NCBI RefSeq assembly: GCF_010727325.1
Contig: NZ_AP022565.1
Span: 3,038,001 to 3,102,000, forward strand
Source: Mycolicibacterium alvei
GTDB lineage: Bacteria > Actinomycetota > Actinomycetes > Mycobacteriales > Mycobacteriaceae
Direction of reading: 5' to 3'
DNA length: 64,000 nt
A program made the position numbers and the translations under genes. Positions within the stretch are counted from its first letter, which is position 1. Every line of letters starts with the position of its first letter. The notes beneath the pieces were generated by a model. It saw nothing but the letters and a program-made list of their open reading frames with translations. It was not told the origin of the DNA and ran no database searches. Of the stretch, positions 49,749 through 57,647 are shown piece after piece.

Positions 49749-50705
49749 GTGACACCTGCGCAACTACGGGCGTTTTCGGCAGTCGTCCGACTGGGCTCGG
49801 TTCGGGCCGCCGCCGAAGAACTGGGCGTCTCCGATGCCGGGGTCTCGATGCACGTCGCCCAACTACGCAAGGAACTCGACGACCCGCTGTTCACCAGGAC
49901 CGCATCCGGCCTGGCATTCACCCCGGGCGGCCTGCGGTTGGCCAGTCGCGCCGTCGAGATCCTCGGACTTCAGCAGCAGACCGCCATCGAGGTCACCGAG
50001 GCCGCCCACGGCAGGAGGCTGCTGCGTATCGCGGCGTCCAGCGCATTCGCCGAGCATGCCGCGCCGGGGCTCATCGAACTGTTTTCCTCACGCGCAGACG
50101 ATCTTTCGGTCGAGCTCAGTGTGCACCCGGCTAGCCGGTTCGGCTATCTGATCGCCTCCCGGGCCGTCGACATCGCGCTCGGTCCGCCCCCGCAAGGCAA
50201 CGGTCATGATCTCGCTGTTCGCCCGTTCCTGAAGTATCAGGTCATCACGGTCACCACACCCGACAATCCGCTCGCCGGCCGCGCCCCCACCCCGGCCCTG
50301 CTGCGTGAACAGCCGTGGATGCTGGGCCCGTCCGGCGGCAGCGCGGACGGCGAGATCGCCACCATGCTGCGGCAGCTGGCGATACCCGAAGCGCGGCAAC
50401 GCATCTTCCAGAGCGATGCGGCCGCCCTCGAGGAGGCTCAGCGCGTCGGCGGGGTCATGCCGACGATCGGATTCGCCGTTGCGAAGGATCTCAGCAGCGG
50501 ACGCCTGGTGCACATCAAGGGATCCGGTCTGCAGATCGCCGGGGAATGGTTCGCCTCAACGCTGCCCCCGGCCGCCCGTCAACCGGCGGTGTCCGAACTG
50601 GTGCGGTTCATCACCACCCCGCGGTGCACGCAGGCGATGATCCGCGGCAGCGGCGTCGGAGTCACCCGGTTTCGCCCGAAAGTGCATGTGACCCTGTGGA
50701 GTTGA
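49749..50705 (+). CDS. LysR-type regulator, probable CO dehydrogenase regulator (CutR-like)
   Basis: 318-aa LysR-type transcription factor. The N-terminal winged HTH is AFSAVVRLGSVRAAAEELGV...VSMHVAQLRKELDDPLF (residues about 8-50). The substrate-binding domain follows from about 95 to 310. It corresponds in place to Rv0377. A LysR protein named CutR activates the CO dehydrogenase genes in Mycobacterium sp. JC1 (from memory), and the position beside the cox genes supports the same role. GTG start, leaderless. Confidence 0.87.
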   Translation: MTPAQLRAFSAVVRLGSVRAAAEELGVSDAGVSMHVAQLRKELDDPLFTRTASGLAFTPGGLRLASRAVEILGLQQQTAIEVTEAAHGRRLLRIAASSAFAEHAAPGLIELFSSRADDLSVELSVHPASRFGYLIASRAVDIALGPPPQGNGHDLAVRPFLKYQVITVTTPDNPLAGRAPTPALLREQPWMLGPSGGSADGEIATMLRQLAIPEARQRIFQSDAAALEEAQRVGGVMPTIGFAVAKDLSSGRLVHIKGSGLQIAGEWFASTLPPAARQPAVSELVRFITTPRCTQAMIRGSGVGVTRFRPKVHVTLWS

Positions 50706-50706
50706 G

Positions 50707-51606
50707 CTAGACCAAGGCCAACGCAGCCGCGAGTTCGCGTAGCGCGGGCCGGGGATCTGCGGTCATATCGTCACCGAGCACCTGCAGCACCACGTGGTCG
50801 GCACCGGCGTCCAGATGGGCCGTCACTGCTTTGGCGGTGCTTTCCACCGACCCCATCCCCACCACCGCACGGGCCAGCCGGTCGGATCCACCGCGTACCA
50901 GATCGGACTCGTCAAACCCTTGACGCAGCCACGAGTTCCGGTAGTTCGGCAGCCCGCTGTAGACATCCAGGTGGGCATGGGCGCGGCGGAGCTGATCCTC
51001 GTCGGTAGAGCCGATGGCCACCGCCTGTTCGGAGACGATCCACTTGTCCGCACCGAGGATCTCGCGGGTGGCCCGGGTCTGCTCGGGGGTCACCAGGTAG
51101 GGGTGCGCGCCGTCGGCATGCGTACCCGACAGTTCGATCATCTTGGGACCCAATGCCGCCAGCAGTCGCGGCGGACGGCCGACACCCGGTTCGATCTGCT
51201 CGGGCACCGCGGCCATCCGGTCCAGATAGTCGCGCATCGTGGCCAGCGGCTTCTGGTACACACCACCCAGACCGCGTTCTACCAGCGGGCCGTGGCTGAC
51301 TCCGAGACCGAGCACGAACCGGCCCGGATACAGCGCGGTGAGGGTGCGGGCCCCGGTCTCGGCCGCACTCGGCACCCGGACGTGGATATTGGCGATGCCG
51401 GTGCCGACCACCAGGCGTCGGGTCGCGGCCAGGAACGCGGCCGACTGCGTCAGGCACTCCTTCCCGACCACCTCGGGCAGGAACAGCGAACCGAACCCCA
51501 ACGCCTCGATCTCGGCAGCGACCTCCTGCGCGGCTGGCATCGACCAGGTCTCGCTGGCCCACCACACGCCGATGCGGCTGGGGAAATCGATCCTGGCTCG
51601 AGTCAC
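50707..51606 (-). CDS. LLM-class F420-dependent oxidoreductase
   Basis: 299-aa luciferase-like TIM-barrel protein of the probable F420-dependent group common in mycobacteria. Segments: RIGVWWASETWSMPAAQEVA at the start, RRLVVGTGIANIHVR (about residues 63-77), TALYPGRFVLGLGVSHGPL (about 88-106) and DHVVLQVLGDD near the end. GTG start with GAGGAGTG upstream sets the N-terminus. Substrate unknown. Convergent with lysR, 1 bp apart. Reduced F420 could come from Fgd1 encoded at 17.5 kb. Confidence 0.85.
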   Translation of the reverse strand: MTRARIDFPSRIGVWWASETWSMPAAQEVAAEIEALGFGSLFLPEVVGKECLTQSAAFLAATRRLVVGTGIANIHVRVPSAAETGARTLTALYPGRFVLGLGVSHGPLVERGLGGVYQKPLATMRDYLDRMAAVPEQIEPGVGRPPRLLAALGPKMIELSGTHADGAHPYLVTPEQTRATREILGADKWIVSEQAVAIGSTDEDQLRRAHAHLDVYSGLPNYRNSWLRQGFDESDLVRGGSDRLARAVVGMGSVESTAKAVTAHLDAGADHVVLQVLGDDMTADPRPALRELAAALALV

Positions 51607-51766
51607 TGACCACTCCTCACATCCGCTCGCCTGACCGACCGCGTATCGGCAAGCACCTCTCTGGCAGTGACCAAGGTAGCCCGCGCCGGGCACATATCCG
51701 GCCTTGGGCTGAGAGCACCCCGCAGGACGCAAGGTCGACGGCGCAACAGAAGAGAACTTTGCTTTG

Positions 51767-52450
51767 TCAGCTGCCGACCGCGTACAGCAGCCGCTCGTGG
51801 TCGTCGAGCACGCCGATAGCAGCGCGGGCCGCACCGCGGTGATCCCCGCGCTCGACCGCAACCAGCAACACCTCGTGGAACTCGGGATGCAGTCCGCCGA
51901 TTTCCGCTATGCAGTTGAGCTGAAGGATCGAGTCGCGCATGGAGTTCTCGAAGCTCTTGTACAGCATCAGTAACAGCCCGTTGTGCGCCGCCCGTGCCAC
52001 CCCGACGTGAAAGGCGATGTCATGGTGGATAAACGCCGCCATATTCGAATCGGCGATGGCGGCACGACGAGCGACGAGCGATGCGCGTAACGCGGCGACG
52101 TCCGCCCGGGTGCGATGGCGGGCGGCTTGCTGGGCGGCCAACACGTCGAGTGCCCGGCGAACCACCAGTACCTCGCCGTCGTCAGCGGCGTCCACCGCCT
52201 GCTGCAGCGCCACTGCGGCCTCGTCGTCGGCCACCACGTACGTGCCGTCACCCTGCCGGGATTCCAACAGGCCCACCTGCACCAGTGCCCGTACCGCTTC
52301 GCGGACCGACGGGCGACTCACGCCCAGTGCCTCAACAAGTTTCGCCTCGGTGGGGACCTTGGTCCCCACCGGCCAATTGCCGTTGTGAATCTGGTCGCGC
52401 AATCTGGCGACAACAACGTCGACTATGGAGGTCCGTGCGACCCGTTCCAT
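51767..52450 (-). CDS. GntR family regulator, FadR subfamily
   Basis: 227-aa repressor. The N-terminal winged HTH is PVGTKVPTEAKLVEALGVSR plus PSVREAVRALVQVGLL (about residues 27-62). The C-terminal all-helical FCD domain has the metal-binding pattern D...HHDIAFH...H (about 145-215). ATG at 52450 follows AGGTGA; a TTG directly upstream is possible. A perfect FadR-type palindrome lies 44 bp upstream, suggesting autoregulation. The 160-bp gap downstream (51607-51766), before the LLM gene, holds no feature that I can name. Confidence 0.87.
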   Translation of the reverse strand: MERVARTSIVDVVVARLRDQIHNGNWPVGTKVPTEAKLVEALGVSRPSVREAVRALVQVGLLESRQGDGTYVVADDEAAVALQQAVDAADDGEVLVVRRALDVLAAQQAARHRTRADVAALRASLVARRAAIADSNMAAFIHHDIAFHVGVARAAHNGLLLMLYKSFENSMRDSILQLNCIAEIGGLHPEFHEVLLVAVERGDHRGAARAAIGVLDDHERLLYAVGS

Positions 52451-52493
52451 CAACCACTCACCTACTTCGTACCGCTACTGTGCGCGCACCATG

Positions 52494-52504
52494 TTGTCTG
52501 ACAA
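52494..52504. promoter_or_regulatory. FadR/GntR-type operator
   Basis: TTGTC-T-GACAA, a perfect palindrome with the spacing used by FadR-subfamily GntR repressors (LldR/PdhR-like). It lies in the 90-bp leader of the gntR gene, downstream of the GH76 stop. Confidence 0.6.
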
Positions 52505-52540
52505 ATTGCCCGACTGCGCTCCAGATCCCGATGAGCGGGA

Positions 52541-53653
52541 CTACTCGCCAAGCGTGTGCGCGGCTTCCATCAACATCCAGCCCGAAACCTGCACCGACAG
52601 GTCACGCTCGGGGATCGCCGACGGTTTCACCGCACCGTCGACGAACTGAGCTTGTTGGCCTTCGGCCACGGGAATCTGAGCTTCGCGGTCCCAGAACGCC
52701 GGGAACAGCGGCAGCCCATCGACGGTTTGACGGTTGTCCCAGGCCGCCTGCGCGGAGGTGAGCACGATCTTGCGCGCGGTGTCGCGCGCGGCACGATCCT
52801 CGGCCGTATCCCCCGGCAAGGTGTTCGCCACCAGCGCCAGGTACCGGGCCGTGATGCCGTTGAACAGCCCGCCGTCGCCGCCGCCTGCGCCGTTGATGAC
52901 GCCGTCGGGGGCCATTTCCCGGTCCACCGCGGCCACCAGGCGACGCACCCGTTCGGCGTGCCGGGCGTCCTCGGTACGCACGGCGAGTTCGACCTCCAGT
53001 CCCAGCACCACGCCCTGGCAATAGGTGTACTGCGCCCGCACCATCGACCCGGCCTTGATCCCGTCGAACACCAGGTCGGTCTCGGGGTCGATCAGGGTGT
53101 CGTCGATCCAGTCGGCCATCTGCTGGGCCCGGCGCAACCGGTCGCCTTGAGGGGTCACGTAGCGGGCCAGGAAGATCCCGGCCGGACCGTTGGCCGGGGC
53201 ATTGAAGAACTGGTCCTGTTTGCGCCAGGGGATGCCGCCGCCGTCCTCAGGCACCCAGGCGTCGACGAACTGGTTGCACAGTTTCTTGAGCGCGCCGGCC
53301 TTCTCCACCCCGACCAAGCGTCCGGCCCGCTCCAGAGCCAGCGCCAGCCAGGCCATGTCGTCGTAGTAGTTGTTGGTCCAGGACAGGTTGTTGCGGATGT
53401 GGTGCCCGCGGATCTGCCGTTCGATACGGGTTCTCCGCTCGGGCTGCGGATCACGCACCTGTGCGTCGACCAGCGTGTCCAGCAGATGCGCCTGCCACCA
53501 GTAGTGCCAGGTGCCGAACTGGCTGTACTTCTTGGACGACGGCCAGGCCGTCACACCGAGTTGAGTGCCCGGCAGACGCCAGAGCTTCGACAGGTGTCGC
53601 TTGGTGATCGCCGCTTCGGCGCTGGCCGCACGGTTGGCCCATAGCTGATCCAT
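52541..53653 (-). CDS. Glycoside hydrolase family 76 protein (alpha-1,6-mannanase-like)
   Basis: 370-aa (alpha/alpha)6-barrel protein. The GH76 catalytic Asp pair is in SWTNNYYDDMAWLALALERAG (Asp about residues 98-99, shown within NNYYDDMAWL). Also WYWW-like HYWWQAHLLDTL, and YTYCQGVVLGLEVELA and NGITARYLALVA in later helices. GH76 enzymes cut alpha-1,6-mannan, the backbone of lipomannan and lipoarabinomannan. No signal peptide or membrane anchor is present, so it seems cytoplasmic. M. tuberculosis Rv0365c is the likely relative. Last gene of a five-gene operon. Confidence 0.85.
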   Translation of the reverse strand: MDQLWANRAASAEAAITKRHLSKLWRLPGTQLGVTAWPSSKKYSQFGTWHYWWQAHLLDTLVDAQVRDPQPERRTRIERQIRGHHIRNNLSWTNNYYDDMAWLALALERAGRLVGVEKAGALKKLCNQFVDAWVPEDGGGIPWRKQDQFFNAPANGPAGIFLARYVTPQGDRLRRAQQMADWIDDTLIDPETDLVFDGIKAGSMVRAQYTYCQGVVLGLEVELAVRTEDARHAERVRRLVAAVDREMAPDGVINGAGGGDGGLFNGITARYLALVANTLPGDTAEDRAARDTARKIVLTSAQAAWDNRQTVDGLPLFPAFWDREAQIPVAEGQQAQFVDGAVKPSAIPERDLSVQVSGWMLMEAAHTLGE

Positions 53654-53668
53654 GCTTACGATCCTGCC

Positions 53669-54334
53669 TTACCAGGCGGCCGAAATGTCGGCATGTCGGG
53701 TGATCCAGGCGTGCATGACGATCCCGGCGGCGACTCCGGCGTTGATGCTGCGGGTCGAGCCGAACTGTGCGATGGAGACGGTGACGGCCGCCCCATTCTG
53801 CGCCTCCGGCGTGATACCCGGGCCTTCCTGGCCGAAGATCAGCAGGCAGTCGCGGGGCAGTTCGGTCTGTTCCAGTCGTACCGCGCCGGGCACGTTGTCC
53901 ACTGCGACGACGGTCAGCCCGGCATCGGCGGCGAAGGACAGCAGTTCGGCGGTCGTGTCGTGGTGACACAACCGCTGATAGCGGTCGGTCACCATGGCGC
54001 CCCGCCGGTTCCAGCGGCGTTTGCCCACGATGTGCACGGTGTCCACGGCGAAGGCGTTGGCGGTGCGCACCACCGCACCGATATTGGCGTCGTTGCCGAA
54101 GTTCTCGATCGCGATGTGCAGCCGATGCCGACGCCGGTCGATGTCGGCGATGATGGCCTCCCGGGTCCAATACCGGTAGGCGTCAACGACATTGCGGGTA
54201 TCTCCGTCATGCAGGAGTGCGGGATCGTAGCGCGGATCGTCCGGGAGCGGTCCCTCCCACGGACCCACTCCCGGGGATTCTCCCCACTCGGTCGGGCCGA
54301 CAGCGTCAGCCACGGGTGGTCCACAGGGCAGCAT
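53669..54334 (-). CDS. SpoU/TrmH family RNA 2'-O-methyltransferase
   Basis: 221-aa SPOUT-fold RNA methyltransferase. Motif 1 is IENFGNDANIGAVVRTANAF (about residues 73-92), motif 2 is LIFGQEGPGITPEA (about 165-178) and motif 3 is STRSINAGVAAGIVMHAW (about 193-210), forming the knotted SAM site. ATG at 54334 overlaps the upstream lipoprotein gene by 29 nt; GTG at 54313 would cut this to 8 nt. It corresponds to Rv0380c. Target RNA unknown. Confidence 0.88.
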   Translation of the reverse strand: MLPCGPPVADAVGPTEWGESPGVGPWEGPLPDDPRYDPALLHDGDTRNVVDAYRYWTREAIIADIDRRRHRLHIAIENFGNDANIGAVVRTANAFAVDTVHIVGKRRWNRRGAMVTDRYQRLCHHDTTAELLSFAADAGLTVVAVDNVPGAVRLEQTELPRDCLLIFGQEGPGITPEAQNGAAVTVSIAQFGSTRSINAGVAAGIVMHAWITRHADISAAW

Positions 54335-55202
54335 GCGTGCCGATCACCGACACCGACGCGTACAGCAGCGCTGCGTTCATCTCACCCTGCGTACACAGCG
54401 AGGCCCGCACATTGACCGCCTCACGCGAGGCCTCCGGCAGGATCAGCACCGACGAGCCGTACACCGAACAGAGATGGCTGAGCCCCGGCGGCGGCAGCGT
54501 GGGGCCGGCGACCACCATCAGCGGACCGCCGCGGGCCGCCGCATCTTCTCCGTAACGCTTTGCTGCACCGTTGATTTCGAGACCGAGCAGCATGTAGCCC
54601 TTGCCACTGAAGGCCGTGGGGTCCCCCATCGCGGCCGGTGAAAGTTGACCGCCGTCGGCGCTGAAGCCGTCGACGCTGGTGGACTTCACGGTGACCCCGG
54701 TGTCGTTGATGTTGGTGGGCAGCAAACCCACCGGGAAGGCCGCCGGATAGGCGACCGTGGTTCCGGCAATGCGCTCGCGTGGCGAGTACAGATACACTCC
54801 GCGCACCTGGCTCTGATCCCGGAACGGTCCCAGACAGACCGTGCCGCTGAGCTTGTCAGGTGAGGGCGCGGACAGCGGCCGGATCCCCAAGTTGGTGATG
54901 TCATCGCAGCCGTGGAGCGCGTCGGCCTCGACCGGATGCGCCAGCGCGCCGTACAGGCCGAACCGGATGTCCTCGGGCTTGGCGCGGGTATCACCCGCGG
55001 CCGAGCCCTCGACGTCGACCAGCACATGTTCGGAGTCGAACCGCAGATCCGACACCTTCAGGCGCCAACCGAGGATGTCGAGCGACTCGCCGAGCGTGGC
55101 GGTCGAGGCCTCATACGTACGTTTCGGCTCATCGGACGTGCAGCCCGCGGTGACGACGAGAAGTATCGCCATCACCGCCGCGATCAGCGCCCGCACTGCC
55201 AC
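54306..55202 (-). CDS. Lipoprotein, function unknown (Rv0381c-like)
   Basis: 298-aa predicted lipoprotein: N-terminal helix (residues 4-19) and lipobox VTAGC (Cys about 21). The mature part is beta-rich with several Cys (GCDD, TVCLG, LCSVYG, SLCTQG) that could form disulfides. No known domain. The GTG start lies 12 nt after the SDR stop. Its place directly before the RNA methyltransferase gene matches Rv0381c. Confidence 0.76.
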   Translation of the reverse strand: MAVRALIAAVMAILLVVTAGCTSDEPKRTYEASTATLGESLDILGWRLKVSDLRFDSEHVLVDVEGSAAGDTRAKPEDIRFGLYGALAHPVEADALHGCDDITNLGIRPLSAPSPDKLSGTVCLGPFRDQSQVRGVYLYSPRERIAGTTVAYPAAFPVGLLPTNINDTGVTVKSTSVDGFSADGGQLSPAAMGDPTAFSGKGYMLLGLEINGAAKRYGEDAAARGGPLMVVAGPTLPPPGLSHLCSVYGSSVLILPEASREAVNVRASLCTQGEMNAALLYASVSVIGTHAALWTTRG

Positions 55203-55214
55203 GTCAGTTCTGCG

Positions 55215-55991
55215 TTAAGTTCTCCCACGACCTTTTCCCACTGCTTTTGTTATGGCGCGCACCAGGTTTCGCGGAACCAGCCGACCCCCGGCGGTAAGCA
55301 CCTTGTACTGCAAGCCGGGCACGATGACCACCTTGCCTGCGGCCACGTCGGCCAGACATTCACACACCACATCCTCGACCTGCAGCCACAGGAACGACGG
55401 TGTGCCCGCCATGTCGATGCCCGCGCGGGCATGGAACTCGGTGTGGACGAATCCGGGGCACAGGGCGTGTACCCCGACCCCGGTGCCACTCAGCCCGTTG
55501 GCCAGCCCCTCGGTGAACGAGACGACCCATGCTTTGGAGGCCGAATAGGTCGATCCACGCCCGGGCACCAGCCCGGCGACGCTGGCCACGTTGATGACGG
55601 TGCCCTTGCCTGCCTCGATCATCGCGGGCAGCGCGGCATGCGTCAGTTCCATCACCGCGGTGACGTTGACATCGAGTTGGGCCTGTAACTGTGCGAGGTC
55701 GGCGGTCCAGAATTCACCCGATGTGCCGAACCCGGCGTTATTCACCAGCACCTGTACCCCGGCGCGGAGCCGATCGGCGACCTTGGCCCGGTCCGGGGCG
55801 GATGCGAGGTCCGCGGGCAGCACCTCGACGTCGGCACCGGCTTCGTCGTGCAGTTCGGCGGCGAGTTGTTCCAACCGTGCGCCGTCACGCGCCACGAGGA
55901 CCAGGTCATAACCGTCACGCGCGTAGCGCCGGGCGAACCCGGCACCGAGCCCCGAGGTCGGTCCGGTGATCAGCGCGAGGGGACGAGACAC
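55215..55991 (-). CDS. Short-chain dehydrogenase/reductase
   Basis: 258-aa classical SDR: ITGPTSGLGAGFARRYA (cofactor loop, about residues 8-24), NNAGFGTSG (about 85-93), catalytic Ser in INVASVAGL, and YSASKAW (Tyr/Lys about 150-154). A hydrophobic, basic C-terminus resembles mycobacterial lipid-modifying SDRs. GTG start 3 nt after the stop of the upstream membrane protein gene. In M. tuberculosis this slot holds umpA/pyrE. Confidence 0.87.
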   Translation of the reverse strand: MSRPLALITGPTSGLGAGFARRYARDGYDLVLVARDGARLEQLAAELHDEAGADVEVLPADLASAPDRAKVADRLRAGVQVLVNNAGFGTSGEFWTADLAQLQAQLDVNVTAVMELTHAALPAMIEAGKGTVINVASVAGLVPGRGSTYSASKAWVVSFTEGLANGLSGTGVGVHALCPGFVHTEFHARAGIDMAGTPSFLWLQVEDVVCECLADVAAGKVVIVPGLQYKVLTAGGRLVPRNLVRAITKAVGKGRGRT

Positions 55992-55994
55992 GAC

Positions 55995-56861
55995 CTAGCG
56001 CTGGTAGTGCGGTGCGTGACGCCCGTTGCGGGCCGGCGGCGGGGTGCGACGAATCGCATCCGGGCGACCCGGCTCCTGCCGCGGCTGGGTGTAACGACTC
56101 ACGTCACCGCGTCCGGGTGCCGCATCGGCCCGGCCCGGCGGCAGCTCGCGACGTCCGGCGGGGGTCGGCGTCAACGGGCGGCTGGGTGAGCCTGCGCGAC
56201 GGGCCAGCGCGGCCTGGCTGCCCTGGCCGGACTGCGGTGCCACACCGTTCTGCGGAACCGGCGGCAGAACCCGCAGCAGGTCGTTGAACTGACGCACGGT
56301 GCGTAGTCCCTCGTCCCACTGGGCGCGGGTGCTCGTGACCGGCATGCTGACGAGCGTCCAGTTCTGCTCGTTCCACATGACCTCGGCACAATCGGGAGCG
56401 GTGTGGGCGAACGTGACCATCCGGCGGTCGCACGCGCGGCGAGCGGCATCGAGGTTGGTGGAGTACACCATCCGCGGACCGATCGCGCCGAGCAGCCAGA
56501 TATCGCTCTCCCGGGGCTCCTTGATGCCTTTGAGCCGCAGATCGACGACGACGTTCGTGCCCACCTTGCGGTGCAGCGCGATCACTGTCGCCACCTCGTC
56601 GATGTCAAAGATGAACACCGCCTCGCCACGAATCTGGCCGAGGACGACGTTCTTGGCCGTGACGTCACCGACGGTCGACATCACCCCGCGCTTCCAGCGC
56701 TTGAGGATCTCGTGCGACTCATGCTCGTAATCGAAGCCATGCGACTTCGCCCACGACTTGCGGCGCCGTCCCAACCCACGTCGACGGTCGATGTCGACGT
56801 ACAGCAATACGGCCGCACCCACGAAACAGAGTGCGGACAGCGTGAACCAGAGCGGGACCAT
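55995..56861 (-). CDS. Membrane-anchored conserved protein (Rv0383c-like)
   Basis: 288-aa protein. One N-terminal membrane helix (about residues 3-24) is followed by a basic stretch (DIDRRRGLGRRRKSW). Next comes a soluble domain to about 205 (GDVTAKNVVLGQIRGEAVFIF, AHTAPDCAEVMWNEQNWTLV), then a Pro/Arg/Gly-rich disordered tail (about 206-288). First gene of the operon that runs down to the GH76 gene. ATG is leaderless. Role unknown. Confidence 0.78.
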   Translation of the reverse strand: MVPLWFTLSALCFVGAAVLLYVDIDRRRGLGRRRKSWAKSHGFDYEHESHEILKRWKRGVMSTVGDVTAKNVVLGQIRGEAVFIFDIDEVATVIALHRKVGTNVVVDLRLKGIKEPRESDIWLLGAIGPRMVYSTNLDAARRACDRRMVTFAHTAPDCAEVMWNEQNWTLVSMPVTSTRAQWDEGLRTVRQFNDLLRVLPPVPQNGVAPQSGQGSQAALARRAGSPSRPLTPTPAGRRELPPGRADAAPGRGDVSRYTQPRQEPGRPDAIRRTPPPARNGRHAPHYQR

Positions 56862-56868
56862 CGGGCCT

Positions 56869-56874
56869 AGCCTA
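56869..56874 (-). promoter_or_regulatory. -10 box for the five-gene operon ending in GH76
   Basis: TAGGCT on the minus strand, 7 nt before the ATG at 56861, with no ribosome site: a leaderless start for the Rv0383c-like gene. Confidence 0.5.
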
Positions 56875-56941
56875 CTTGTTGACGGCGGAAATGCCCCCAC
56901 CTTGTGAGGTCACAACCCGGTTACTGGTGATCAGAGCCCTG

Positions 56942-57559
56942 TCACCGGGGCTCTTCGAGGTAGGTGACGATCGCGTTCGTGAGGCCCCGCCGGGCCACAT
57001 CGAGGTCGGTATAGGTGCCGAGTTGACGCTCGGAGGTGATGCCACGCATCGCGCCGGGGATGAAGGAGGCGACCTCGCGGACCCGTTCGGGGTCCACGTC
57101 GAGATCGGCGAAGGCCTGCTGGCAGGTCTGCAACCAACTCTGCCCCCATGACGAGAGTTCGGCTGCGGTCTTCGGGTAGAGCCGTTCGAGTTCGGCGTGG
57201 TCCCGCGGCAGTGCGGCGCGCAGATTCTCGATCGCCCGCGAATCGCTGGCCGTCAACCCGTCGTAGAGCAGGTCGATGATGCCGGCGACGCGCTGCCTCA
57301 GCGGCGCACTCTCATCGCAATGACTGAGCATGCCTGCGCGGCGTTCGGCGGTGCGCTGCAGGACCGCCGCCCAAAATCCATCGATGTCGCCGAACTGGTA
57401 TTTCACCGCGCCCCAGGTGGCACCGATCTCTTTGGCGATCCGGTTGGCCGATACCGCGCCCGGGTCGCCGGTGGCCAGCGCCTTGCGCGCGGCTTCCAGC
57501 ATGTTCTCCCGGGTGGCCTCGCCGCGCCGGTTGGTACGGCGCGCGCTCACCTCGGTCAT
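56942..57559 (-). CDS. TetR family regulator
   Basis: 205-aa TetR-type repressor. The N-terminal HTH is ANRIAKEIGATWGAVKYQFG (about residues 38-57), with the usual helix-turn-helix followed by K-Y-x-F. The ligand domain spans about 65-200. Divergent from the Rieske oxygenase gene over 88 bp and likely its repressor. Leaderless: TAATCT (57571-57566) lies 6 nt before the ATG. Confidence 0.87.
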   Translation of the reverse strand: MTEVSARRTNRRGEATRENMLEAARKALATGDPGAVSANRIAKEIGATWGAVKYQFGDIDGFWAAVLQRTAERRAGMLSHCDESAPLRQRVAGIIDLLYDGLTASDSRAIENLRAALPRDHAELERLYPKTAAELSSWGQSWLQTCQQAFADLDVDPERVREVASFIPGAMRGITSERQLGTYTDLDVARRGLTNAIVTYLEEPR

Positions 57560-57647
57560 CTCCGGAGATTACCGGTCGGGACCAGTTTTCGCAGAACCCT
57601 CTACTAAACCCTTCACAAGTTTCACAGAACCTCCTACGATTCGCGTC
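57560..57647. promoter_or_regulatory. Divergent control region with imperfect 20-bp direct repeats
   Basis: Two related blocks, AGTTTTCGCAGAACC (57584-57598) and AGTTTCACAGAACC (57618-57631), each run on into a CTCxTAC-like end. The -10 for the Rieske gene is TACGAT (57635-57640), 7 nt before its ATG. The -10 for tetR is TAATCT on the other strand. The repeats lie between the two promoters and are good candidates for the TetR site. Confidence 0.5.

Noticed and set aside
50707..51766. An extension of the LLM oxidoreductase to about 51861
   Set aside because: The region upstream of 51606 has no family similarity and overlaps the end of gntR; GAGGAGTG marks the GTG at 51606.
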